From Chamaecrista fasciculata (Eukaryota; Streptophyta; Magnoliopsida; Fabales; Fabaceae), in contig QANZ01020434.1 in NCBI GenBank assembly GCA_003254925.1, positions 55,346 to 119,345 of the forward strand: a stretch of DNA of 64,000 nt, read 5' to 3'. The notes under the pieces were generated by a model. The model did not search any database. It saw only the letters and a list, made by a program, of their open reading frames with translations, and was not told the origin of the DNA. Below, in pieces: positions 45,930 to 56,142 of the stretch (position 1 is its first letter; each line of letters starts with the position of its first letter). The position numbers and the translations under genes were made by a program.

Positions 45930-47560
45930 GTACATATATTTAATAAGATGACCGAATATAGTACACAAATTTTAATAAAATTACCCTTTATCATCCCTAC
46001 TATTGGAAAGTTCTTCGAGAATCCAAAAGCCCATTGGGTCAAGTCTATAACCTCTAGGGTTTGGTCCAAATGATTTTTCCCATACCACTTTAATTTCCTT
46101 AAACCACCTTTTTTGTTTTAGAATAATAAACATTTTTACCTTACTACTCATATAAGAACTTGGTCCTAGTGGTCCAAACTTAGTGCGAGGCCCAAACCTA
46201 GGGTCATTTGCCATATGCACTACAGCACTAGTGTATTAGAGGCCCATTGATTCCTCTTTCTTTTTCCTGTGATTTTTCTCATTCTCTTGTTGTAGATCTG
46301 GAAAATAATTGTAAAATCATAAAAATGAAAACTACAAAAACTTAATTAAAAATTAATATAAATTATAAAGACTATCATATTAATTAAAATTTTTAATAAC
46401 TACAAGATAGACCATAGATAAAATCCTGTTCTAACATCCATATATTTTGGCCCAAAAACGGCTCCTAAGAATATTAGACCCAATATTTTTAATTTTGATC
46501 CTGCATTTCTAGTCACTTCTATTTTGGACATAATGGATGAGCAACCAAAAGCTAATCCAATCCAAATTATTATCAATTTTTTTAACAAAATTATCATTTT
46601 ACATAGCTATGGCAATTTTTTAAGGATACTTATATATCCATTCAAAAAAAGTTATAAAGTTATGTGATATCTATTGGATATCGTTAAATAAGATACGGAT
46701 AGTAAAAATTAAATATTTTTCAAATATTAGGAGAATACAAATATTGTTCTCGAATATCCTATATCTATTTAAAATAAACAAATACTTAAGGTATTTCATA
46801 TTCAATACTTTGTTACTTATCTAACTTTTATATTTTATATTTAATTTAATATTTTATATATAATTATTCAAATCTAATTAATTAGATTTAGACATACTTT
46901 TTTAAATGATTATTTTTTAGTTATATTATATTTAATTTTTTTTATTTTAGATGAAATTTTAAATATAAACCAATAATAATATATTTATTTATTTTAGTTG
47001 GTGGATATTTTAATATCAGGTACTTGGTTATATCCAATTTATAAATAGGGGTATATGTATATATTTTTAGATATTTTGAATATCTATTAAATATTAAATA
47101 AAGAACGGATACAAATATCAATTTAATTATCATATATGGATAGAATGAATATTTAATCAGATAAATGGATACAGATAAAAATAGAGATAAAATGAATGAA
47201 TACCCTACCATTTGTCATGCCTAATTTTGCTGGAGCTTTTCTTTTTGTAAGAAAAGGTTTAGGTGAGTTGGATCTCGGGGGTTCTCCAAAGCCAAGACAT
47301 GCCTCAAGTCTCTATGAGCGCTTATAGAGGTACTTACAGATTGTCCACCTACAAGGCTCTCATATAGACAGCGCGATTCAAACTCACGATTTTGTGTTAT
47401 GAACCAACTTTTTACCAATTGGACCAACCTTTACTAGCCTAGAACTTTTTAAATGTGAACCCAATATGGTCGAAGTGGTTTGATTCACTTAGTCTTAAAT
47501 GCAATTTATCTCCCTAAATTTAGAGGCTTGGAGGGAATATTCCCTTGATGTTTATATCTT
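45930..47560. repeat. Segmental duplication, copy 2, first half
   Basis: Collinear with about 24700-27065, but without the family A, family B and family E insertions found there. It has a SINE (47241-47441) that copy 1 lacks. The second half lies at 57597-58535, separated by retrotransposon and MULE insertions. Confidence 0.8.
47241..47441 (-). mobile_element. SINE (second family), with empty site in the duplication partner
   Basis: On the minus strand it starts AAGGTTGGTCCAATTGGTAA (box A-like) followed by GTGAGTTTGAATCGC (box B-like). It runs about 200 bp and ends TTTTCTTACAAAAAG. The flanks GAGCTTTTC and GAACTTTTT resemble each other. Copy 1 reads straight through at 26959 (TTGGAGCTTTTCGAATATGA), the unoccupied site. 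Confidence 0.75.
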
Positions 47561-47894
47561 GATTTCCATCCAAAAGAAAAAAAAAGGTTTAAGGCTATGT
47601 CCCTAAACTTACAACGTTGTGCAAAGAATTCCCATTCTTCTAATTATTATCGTTCATTTTAAATAACGATTATGTCAAATCATGTGACATCCCATCTTCT
47701 AGTGTCAAATACATCAGAGTTTAGTGAAAGTAATTGTGGTTACTTTAAGAATAAAAGGCTTGGTTACCAAAATCTGGGTAAATTTCTTTTTCTTTTCTTG
47801 CTTGGTTCACACGGAAACATGTGCCTAAGCTAGTTGCCACTTACTACCTAACTTACCAAAATATCAGCTACAAGCAGTACCAAAAAGTCTACTA
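47561..47894. other. Intergenic DNA
   Basis: No gene or repeat that I recognise. Confidence 0.5.
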
Positions 47895-48348
47895 ATTCAT
47901 AATATAAAGTCAAGCTGCACTAGCTTGTGGTGGTGGTGTCGGAGCAGACTCGGGTGGAATAACTGACTCTGGGATCGGGATCAGTTGCACGTCATTGACC
48001 ACTATGATGGTCCGTAGTGGAGGAACTGGTACCTCCTCCGTGGCCACCAGAAGTATGAACTTCAGTATCGACATCTGTAAATGTTGACGGAGTGAGAATT
48101 TGTGAATTCTCAATAGCATACTAAAATCTACTTACCCACTGATCCTGGATCCTACATCAAACCACTTGCATACAATCTCTAAAGCTTACAGTCAATCCAT
48201 CACACAGTAAGACAAATCATACACCATACATCATATCAGTCATCATCATTAATCAATATTAACAATATTGAACATCATACTTACATACTGCATCAGTACA
48301 TAATCATAACATGTGAATTAGAGAACTTACCGAAATCAACCATACTTA
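47895..48348 (-). mobile_element. Retrotransposon fragment, possibly Ty3/gypsy, interrupted by the solo LTR
   Basis: One minus-strand frame near 48085-47995 reads DVDTEVHTSGGHGGGTSSST, a low-complexity stretch that recalls peptides encoded in plant gypsy-type repeats; I am not certain of that. The CATCAT-rich sequence after 48190 resembles 56400-56680. The solo LTR separates it from similar DNA after 50252. Confidence 0.35.
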
Positions 48349-50251
48349 TGTTGGAGATTGTGCCCTAGGGCCAATCATTTTATGTAAAATGTTATGAACA
48401 TTTGGATTAATTTATAGAGATAAATTAATGTGTTATCATATTATTAGCATGTTTACTATGATAGCGTCCGTGATTAATTATGTGATAATTAATCTAAATT
48501 TGTCCCTGGTCGATTGTTTTCGTGGGAGCGAAAATGAACTAAGACCAGCATGACCTCGGTGCATAGCGATGCATGCACTAGATGCTGGAACGAGAGTCAT
48601 TGTGCAACTATGTAAAGGGTTACAAGTTGCTGGACTGACCCGGAGAGTCCTGCATGGGTTTAGTCATCAGCTTGACTCTCCTGTACGCCTGTCACGACGC
48701 CTTAGACCTGAGGTCATCATTATTCCGGCGTTGCAGTTGTCAGACTTTGGCTTAGTCTAACGTTGCCCGTAGAAGGGTAGCCATAAGGGCTAGGTACGGG
48801 TTTGGTTGATTGTCGTGCTGAGAGATATCTAACTGGCGCCCTCGATGAGTCTGTCCAAGAAAAAGAGTGGCCACTCAGTAAATTGGGACTTACTTAGGAA
48901 ATCGAGAAAGTTGAGGTTTGGATTATGGATGACTTTCCTGTGCCTAATCCATGACCAAGATATCGTAGGACAATAGGGTCTATGACAAGGAGGTACTAAG
49001 GTTAAAATCGGTTTTGGTAAAAACGATGGCTCACTTGTTTTGGGTAGTCGTGATGGCTTGCTAGAGTCCGCTCACGACTTGTAGGTCATAGAGATGGCTT
49101 GCTGCCAACTTCACGTGAGGCCTGTTGGGTCACACATGAGCGAGATCAGGACACCGCTTAAAGGGATTAATTATTTACAATTAAAATATTAGGGAAAATA
49201 AATCAGATAAGATTCCTAAAAGTTAGGAGATTATTGATTTATAAAATTCCCCAATATTATTTTGAGGGTGGCGCCTCATTTTAGGGTGTTTAGATTAATA
49301 AAATGGTTTTATTAATTTAAATCATGAGTTTGAATTCAAAAGATTTGATGAAGATATCAAAAGATTTGAATCATAGATATTAGGGAATATCTTAACTCAT
49401 GATCTTTGGAAAATCATGACTTCCTAATTGTTAGGAATGATTTTGATTTATAAAATTCCAAAGGAATTTAGAGGCATATGGCGCATGGCTTAGGTTGGTC
49501 CCAAGGGAAAATTTGATCTTCCAATTGATTCCCTAAGATTACGATTTGAATTTAAATTAAATATATTAAGGTAATATTATAATTGTAAATTCAATTCATG
49601 AAGTCATAATAGTATAATTATTGAATTATAATAATGCTCTAAATATAATTAAAAACCCTAGGGGCTAGGCGCCTAGTGTGAGTAACAAATTCATTTGTGA
49701 AAATTTTGTTTTCTTCCCAAGAGAGAGAAGAGAGCAAAGTTGCCACCTTCAACCCTATCTCTTCCAAGTGAGAGAAAAATTTTTGGCTCCCAAGAGTTGT
49801 GTGAGAGGAAAAATCGACTTTGCCTAAGGAGTTAGGAAATTCGATTTGCAGTCACCAAAAATTAGGGTTTGTGAAAGAAGGAAAAACAAGAAGGAGTTCT
49901 TGTGGGATTTTTCTTCTTTGCGCCACTTTTCTCTTTGAGTCAAGAAGGAGTTCTTGAATTCAAAGTCACTGTAGATTGGTCCCTTGTTCTTTTGGAGAAA
50001 AGAACAGAAGGCTAGCACCTTGGTGCCCGACAAACTGTTCGTGTGGATCACCGGCGGAGGGAGGACGCTACGAGTGGACTTCTAGGACATGCCTTGTACA
50101 ACCAACCGATTGGAACTCGTGAGGTATACCACTATCTTAACAGGTTTTCAATTCTACTAGCGGATCCGTTCAGGAATTTTAGGGCCTTGCGCGTTTTATT
50201 TAAGTTTTATATTTCTGCTTCCGCTGCGTTAGGCGCCTGGAATTCCCAACA
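48349..50251 (+). mobile_element. Solo LTR, 1.9 kb, complete
   Basis: It starts TGTTGGAGATTGTGCCCTAG and ends GGAATTCCCAACA. No primer-binding site or polypurine tract lies on either side. The 5-bp flanks ACTTA and GCTTA differ by one base. It shares both halves with the fragments at 1-1760. An LTR without internal region usually arises by recombination between two LTRs. Confidence 0.85.
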
Positions 50252-50326
50252 GCTTATGCAACATATGCAATGCTTCCATTACTTACTGTCTTCTTACTTA
50301 GCTTTCATCATCTTTCGATCATCATC

Positions 50327-50406
50327 ATGGCTGGTTGCAACCGATACAGCAGTTGGCTTTCTAACAATGGCTGGTTGCAACCGACACAACAGTTGGCTTT
50401 CTAACA
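50327..50406. repeat. Tandem duplication, two 40-bp units
   Basis: ATGGCTGGTTGCAACCGA(T/C)A opens each unit at 50327 and 50367. The units differ at two positions. Confidence 0.9.
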
Positions 50407-50874
50407 AGGACAGAGCCAAAAAAGTTTTGTAGGGGGGGCCAATTTTTTTTTTTAAAATAATCATTATATTATATTATATTTAATTAACATTTTATATATT
50501 ATATATAGATATTCAATGAAAGTTGTAGAAATATAAAATAATAATAATATAAAAACATTAATTTTTTTTAATATTATGCACAATTTAAAAAAAATAAAAC
50601 ACCATCAATGAATACCACAAATATTTGTATTATAATTTATTCATTAATAATTTAATAAAAATTGATTATTTTATCCTCATACTTTATCTAAATTGTTAAT
50701 TTAGTCCCACAATTTTACTTTTTGATCAAGTCTTTATATTTTGTAAATATTTAGACTTTAGTCCTTAGTACTTAAACTTGTCATATAAATATTTATTTAG
50801 TGCTAATTAAGATAACTAATAATGATATAAAAGCTAAATATTAAAATTTTAAAACTTCAATTTGATCATATATA
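50407..50874. other. AT-rich DNA
   Basis: No gene or named repeat. Confidence 0.5.
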
Positions 50875-51808
50875 GGCCAAAATTCTATTTTGGTCCCTTA
50901 GTTATGCTCAATGTTTCAAATTGGTCCCTCAGTTATTTTTCGTTCCATATTGGTCCCTCAGTTTTCCAAAACTTGGCACAGTTGGTCCCTCAAATGTTTT
51001 TCATCCATTTTTTCGTTTAAAAAAAAGACAAAATTGATTTTTAACTTCTAAAAGTTTGAATTTTTACATTAAGGACATTTTTCTCTATAATAAAACCAAA
51101 ATGTAAGAAAGAAGAAATAAGTAAGAGGTTTTAGTTTATTTCAAACAAAAAAACAATTTCTCTGTAGAGAACCCCTCAAACCTTTTTCTTCCGCTTCAGA
51201 TTCGCCATTTCTTCCTTCTCTCTACCTCAAACCTTCATCATTGTGAACAAATTCAATGCTGGAGTTCTGGTAACATATATCAGAATCAGATCGTAATTCT
51301 GTCAATAAATCCAGTAACAAACGAGAAAATGACACGCAAGTCCTAAATCTGAAGCAGAGATTCGAGACGAAGCTTTCAAGACTGATCTGCGTCTTTTCTG
51401 AGAAGCTCATCATCGTCAGTGTCGCGAACATCAGAAAATCGAACAAATGCCTGCAAAAACGACACCATTTGATTTGGTATTTGCAGAAAATGGCGATTGA
51501 ATTATTAAAGAAGGAAATCTGGAATTAAAAAAACGAGAGGTTATAGTTATAGATTACAATTTAGAATTACATGCGTCCAAATGTTTAGGGTTTCGTTGTG
51601 CCATGAGAATAGACTCCACAGAATAATGTCCTTGAGAGGCCATTCAGAGCGGTAATAGTCTAAGATGAACTCGTTTTCTTGTAAGTACTCCGACAGCTCC
51701 TGGACTTTCAGCAATCGCCGACGTTTGAAATTATTATTGCTGCTGATGCTCTTCGTGTTCTACGATTTTGGGGTAGTGTTGTGAGACGGCGATAGGGTTT
51801 GTTCAGAT

Positions 51809-51867
<59 letters not shown>

Positions 51868-52206
51868 CTATTTCGTTGCTGGGTACCGATTTGGCTCCGT
51901 TGAGAGTGAGAGTGAGAGAGAGATTATATTTTGGTGTGAAATAAACTATAAAATCCCCCGAGTTATTTCTTTATTCTTACATTTTCTATTATAGAGAAAA
52001 AAGTTTTTGATGCAAAAAATTTAAACTTTTAGGAGTTAAAAATCAATTTTGTCTATTTTTTTAACGGAAAAATGGATGGAAACTGTTAGAGGGACCAACT
52101 TTGCCAAGTTTTGCATAACTTAGGGACCATTATGGAACGAAAAATAACTGTGGGACCAATTTGGAACACTGAGCATAACTGAGGGACCAAAATAGGACTT
52201 TGGCCA
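50875..52206. mobile_element. Large TIR element, Pack-MULE candidate 1
   Basis: GGCCAAAATTCTATTTTGGT and ACCAAAATAGGACTTTGGCC are inverted ends, with arms of about 250 bp (TTTCTCTATAATAAAACC against ATTATAGAGAAAAAAG). Between them, 51170-51950 is richer in GC and less repetitive. The minus strand there includes an open stretch AFVRFSDVRDTDD just after an acceptor-like TTTTTGCAG (about 51457-51449). That suggests a captured exon, but I cannot name a source gene. A GA microsatellite lies at about 51812-51864. No 9-bp flank repeat was found for this copy. Confidence 0.65.
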
Positions 52207-52520
52207 ATAAAATAAAACCCCCTAGTTATTTCTTCTTGGCCAAAGTCCTATTTTGGTCCCCCAGTTATGCTCCTTGTTCCAAATAGGTCCCCCAGTTATT
52301 TTTTGTTCCATATTGGTCCCCCAGTTATGCAAAACTTGAAAAAGTTGATCCCCCTAACGTTTTCCATCCATTTTTCCGTTAAAAAAAGAGGAAAAATAAA
52401 CTTTCATCCCCAAAAGTTTTATTTTCTTATATTAAGGTCCTTTTCTTTTTATAATAGGATCAAAACATAAGAAAATGAAGTAAATTAAGATTTTAAGTGA
52501 ATTTACCCAAAAACACAAAA

Positions 52521-52584
<64 letters not shown>

Positions 52585-53116
52585 TCCCTCTCAATCTCCG
52601 CAATGAAAACGACTCTGATCTCCGCTGCTTACAACCCAACTCACAACCAACTTGCCTCGCTGGAAATACTGCACAGAAACCGCCGCCTACCGCCGCCGAT
52701 CGAGTCTGTCCAGGTCCCGCCGCAAACCGCCGTCGGATGTGCTACAAACCCAGAAAAAAAAACTCGCCGGCAATATCACGAACTCCGATAAATCTTCCCA
52801 GAAAACGCCGCTCTCCGCCGCCCTCTGTCGATCAACGCCGGCGACGAGCTCCTCCGCGAAAACCGTCAAGCTCCGATCAAGAATCACGAGCTCACGAACA
52901 GACTCCGAAAACTCCGCGAATCTGGCCAGAAAACCGCCGCTCTCCGCCGAATCGTTGTCCTCCGTTGATGAACCGACGAGTTCCGATCATCGCCGTCGTC
53001 GGACAAGTCTAACGTGACGGCGGAGTAGGGTTCCTGTTTGGCTTGGAAATTGAGGAGAGTGGAGGAGGGTGCGGTGGTGGTGGTGTTGGGGAATAAGGAA
53101 CGGCTGCCGGCACGGT

Positions 53117-53164
<48 letters not shown>

Positions 53165-53658
53165 TTTTGTGTTTTTGGGTAAATTCACTTAAAATCTTAA
53201 TTTACTTCATTTTCTTATGTTTTGATTCTATTATAAAAAGAAAAGGACCTTAATATTAGAAAATAAAACTTTTGGGGATGAAAGTTTATTTTTCTTCTTT
53301 TTTTAACGGAAAAATGGATGGAAAACGTTAGAGGGACCAACTTTTTCAAGTTTTGCATAACTGGGGGACCAATATGGAACAAAAAATAATTGGGGGACCT
53401 ATTTGGAACAAGGAGCATAACTGGGGGACCAATATAGGACTTTGGCCTTTCTTCTTTCTTACATTTTGGTTTTATTGTAGAGAAAAAGGTCCTTAATGTA
53501 AAAATTCAAACTTTTAGGAGTTAAAAATCAATTTTGTCTTTTTTTAACGGAAAAATGGATAGAAAACGTTTGAGGGATCAACTGTGGCAAGTTTTGGAAA
53601 ACTGAGGGATCAATATGGAATGAAAAATAACTGAGGGACCAACATAGGACTTTGGCCT
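52207..53658. repeat. Second copy of candidate 1's right arm, split by an insertion
   Basis: 52211-52237 joined to 53457-53658 repeats 51943-52206 in order (CCCTAGTTATTTCTT, TTAGGAGTTAAAAATCAATT, TAACTGAGGGACCAA, GGACTTTGGCC). The element 52238-53447 interrupts it. Confidence 0.75.
52238..53447. mobile_element. Large TIR element with exact 9-bp target duplication, Pack-MULE candidate 2
   Basis: GGCCAAAGTCCTATTTTGGT and CCAATATAGGACTTTGGCC are the inverted ends; TIRs are about 330 bp and their inner ends are TC/GA microsatellites (52527-52577, 53119-53160). TTTCTTCTT flanks both sides (52229-52237, 53448-53456). The 540-bp interior (52590-53110) is strikingly GC- and CpG-rich compared with everything around it. 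Open frames there (for example 52652-53017) are basic and Ser/Arg-rich. This looks like a captured 5' gene region; the donor is unknown and no protein function is claimed. Confidence 0.8.
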
Positions 53659-53911
53659 ATTAGTATTGATATTGATATATAATTAATTAATACTTTCTTA
53701 TTATTTAAACTTTTAAGAGTTTTTAGAAATTAATATTAATACATAATTAAGTTTTAAGGTATAAAATTTAAAAATTTACAAAAAATAAGGACTAATTCAA
53801 GAAAAATAAAACAAAAGTGTAGGGACTAACTTAAAAACTTGAGTAATGTATAGAAAACAAATAATTAATTTTTAAACTTATATATACATATAATGTGATT
53901 ATTTAAAATTA
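53659..53911. other. AT-rich spacer
   Basis: Nothing recognised. Confidence 0.5.
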
Positions 53912-54584
53912 TGGTAAAATACAAAAAACGTACCTGTGGTTTGGCCCGATTTCACATCACTGGTGTGTGGTTTAAAACGTCTCACTTTGGGTATATGAGA
54001 TATGTGTCGTTTAACAACTAGGGTACATGTGTTTTTGTTCTGTTAATTTTAATAGAAAATGCTAACGTAGCGCAATCTTAGCCATCGATTTCCAATGTAT
54101 CTTAGCCGTCGATTTTTATTGCATCTTAACCGTTGGTTTCTCTTGCATCTTAGTCGTTGATTTCCACTCAAAGGTTAAAATCTCATTTTTGGTTTTCAAA
54201 CTATGGAATAAGTTTCATTTTGGCCATAAAAGCTATTTTTTATTTCATTTTTGTCTTTAAACTTTCACATTTTTTCTGTTTTGATCTCCAAAATATGATT
54301 TTATGCAATTTTAACCGTTATTCTTAGTTCAACCACAAATTTATCTCCAATTTATAATTGATCTCCAAAATGTAATTTTATCCTTGGCCCATTCTTATCT
54401 CATTATTTTCAACTTCCCCCTCTTTTTCATCATTTTCATTCATTTTAGTCCCAAATCATCAAAATAAAATTGTAAAGTGTTCTAAAACTCTTCCAAACAT
54501 TCCAATTTAGTCCTTAATCCAAGAATCTTTCAGGGACTAAATTGATACACAAGGACTAAATTGAATTCAAACAAAATATTTAAA

Positions 54585-54690
54585 ACCCTAAACCCAAAAA
54601 CCCAAAACCCTTAAACCGTAAAACTCTAAAACCCTAAATTCCTAAACCCTACAACCCTAACCCCTAAACCTTAAAACCCTAAAACCTAGC
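54585..54690. repeat. Degenerate plant telomere-type repeats
   Basis: About a dozen variants of CCCTAAA (AAACCCTAAACCC, AAACCCTAAATTCC, CCCTAACCCCTAAACC) in roughly 105 bp. Interstitial and inside the nested hairpin, so not a chromosome end. Confidence 0.7.
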
Positions 54691-54862
54691 CAAACACTCT
54701 CTTCATCATCATCTTCTTCCCATAAACTCAACAACCCCTCATTCCTCATACAAATTTCAAATTCTACTCATCAAATCAAATCAGAAATAATCAGAATTCT
54801 ACTCTCTTCATCATCATCATCATCATCAAATTCTACTCAACAAACCTCAAATCACATACATT

Positions 54863-54863
54863 G

Positions 54864-54898
<35 letters not shown>
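54863..54898. repeat. CA microsatellite
   Basis: About 18 CA units followed by TATATATAG. Confidence 0.85.
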
Positions 54899-54906
<8 letters not shown>

Positions 54907-55601
54907 GACGGCAGAAGACGACGGTGGCAGACGATGATGATGCAGACGACAGTGACGACGATCTTGACGGCGGAGGAGAGAGAGAGAGTGAGGATGAGAA
55001 AGAGGATGAAGAAGACGAAGAGTGAAGAGTGAAGAAGAAGACGAAGAGTCGAAGAGACGTGGGAGGATGAAGAGATATTTATGTTTTTGGGCAAATTCAA
55101 TCAAAGTTTCAATTTATGTTTTTTTCTTACATTTTGATCCTTTATAAAATGAAAAGGACTTTAGGACCAAAATGAAACTTATGGCATAGTTTGTGGACCA
55201 AAATTTGATTTCTCACTGAGTCACAAGCATATTCCGTCTAAATTCTAACGGAAAAAAGCTCAAGTACTTAACGTGGGTAACGTCAAAACACACAGGTACC
55301 CAAAGTGAGACGTTTTAAACCACACAGTAGTGATGTAAAATCGGGTCAAACCACAGGTATGTTTTTTGTATTTTACCCTTAAAATTAACTAATCATTCAC
55401 AATATTCTATATATAGAATTTTTTATATAACCAACAAATTATGTATATATAGTTTTTTTTTTGTCTTAATGTATATATAGTTATATATATATATATATAT
55501 AGTGGATGGGATCTAATGATTTGGACAAATAAACTGATATGTCTGGGTCAACAAAGGCAATACTTGCATCTTCCAATGTATAATAGATGAGAATTCTTTT
55601 A

Positions 55602-55864
55602 GGGTTTGTTTGGATTGAGGATATTGAGAGAAAAGGGAGGGTGAGGGGAGAGGTTTGGGACCTCTTCCCCTTGTTTGGAAACAAGGAGATTGGAGGGGAA
55701 GAGAATGAGAGATTAGCTATTAATCCTTCTTCCGTCACAAATTACAAATTACAAATTGGGGTATTTTGGAGGAGTTGCTATTCTCCAAACAATGGGGAGA
55801 GCTTCCCTCATCTCCCCTTCCAATATCCTCCCTCCCCTCCCCCTCCATGAATCCAAACAAACTC
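55602..55864. mobile_element. Tourist-like MITE (PIF/Harbinger type), copy 1
   Basis: GGGTTTGTTTGGATTGAGG and ATGAATCCAAACAAACTC are inverted ends. TTA lies at each border (55599-55601, 55865-55867), the usual target duplication of this superfamily. Non-coding; the GA-rich and CT-rich arms pair. Confidence 0.75.
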
Positions 55865-55867
55865 TTA

Positions 55868-56136
55868 AGGTTTGTTTGGATTGAGGATATTGAGGGAGAA
55901 GAGAAGGGGAGGGTAGAGGTTTGGGACCTCTCCCCTTGTTTGAAAACTTGAAGATTGGAGGGAAAGAGATTGAGGGATTAACTTTTAATCCCTCTTCCTC
56001 TTCATTCCTTCACAAATTACAAATACTTCAAATTGGGGTATTTTGGAGGAGGAGCTACTTTCCCAAACAAAGGGGAGAGCTTCCCTCCTCTCCCTCTCAA
56101 TTTCTTCCCTCCCTCTCCTAGTATCCAAACAAGCCC
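55868..56136. mobile_element. Tourist-like MITE, copy 2, directly adjoining copy 1
   Basis: AGGTTTGTTTGGATTGAGG and GTATCCAAACAAGCCC are the ends, and TTA lies on both sides (55865-55867, 56137-56139). Its middle is similar to copy 1 (AATTGGGGTATTTTGGAGGA). The two share the central TTA. Confidence 0.75.
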
Positions 56137-56142
56137 TTAGTG

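Larger units (their letters stand above)
53912..55378. mobile_element. 1.47-kb TIR element with exact 9-bp target duplication, containing a nested hairpin
   Basis: TGGTAAAATACAAAAAACGT and GTTTTTTGTATTTTACCC are inverted ends, followed inward by ACCTGTGGTTTGGCCCGATT mirrored at about 55343. TTAAAATTA flanks both sides (53903-53911, 55379-55387). Inside, about 54176-55216 is a second inverted repeat of family I type (AAACTATGGAATAAGTTTCA against TGAAACTTATGGCATAGTTT), with telomere-like and CA repeats at its centre. Confidence 0.85.

Noticed and set aside
47910..48119. 69-aa minus-strand protein as a host gene
   Set aside because: Low-complexity and proline-rich, in retrotransposon-like DNA; no family recognised.
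52652..53017. 121-aa Ser/Arg-rich protein as a working gene
   Set aside because: It lies wholly inside a TIR element with GC-rich cargo; several frames are open, as expected from CpG-rich sequence.
54585..54690. Chromosome end or telomere
   Set aside because: The CCCTAAA-like units are degenerate, short and enclosed within a transposable element.
54847..55104. Leucine/histidine-rich minus-strand frames
   Set aside because: Built on the CA microsatellite and GAC/GAA repeats inside a nested hairpin element.
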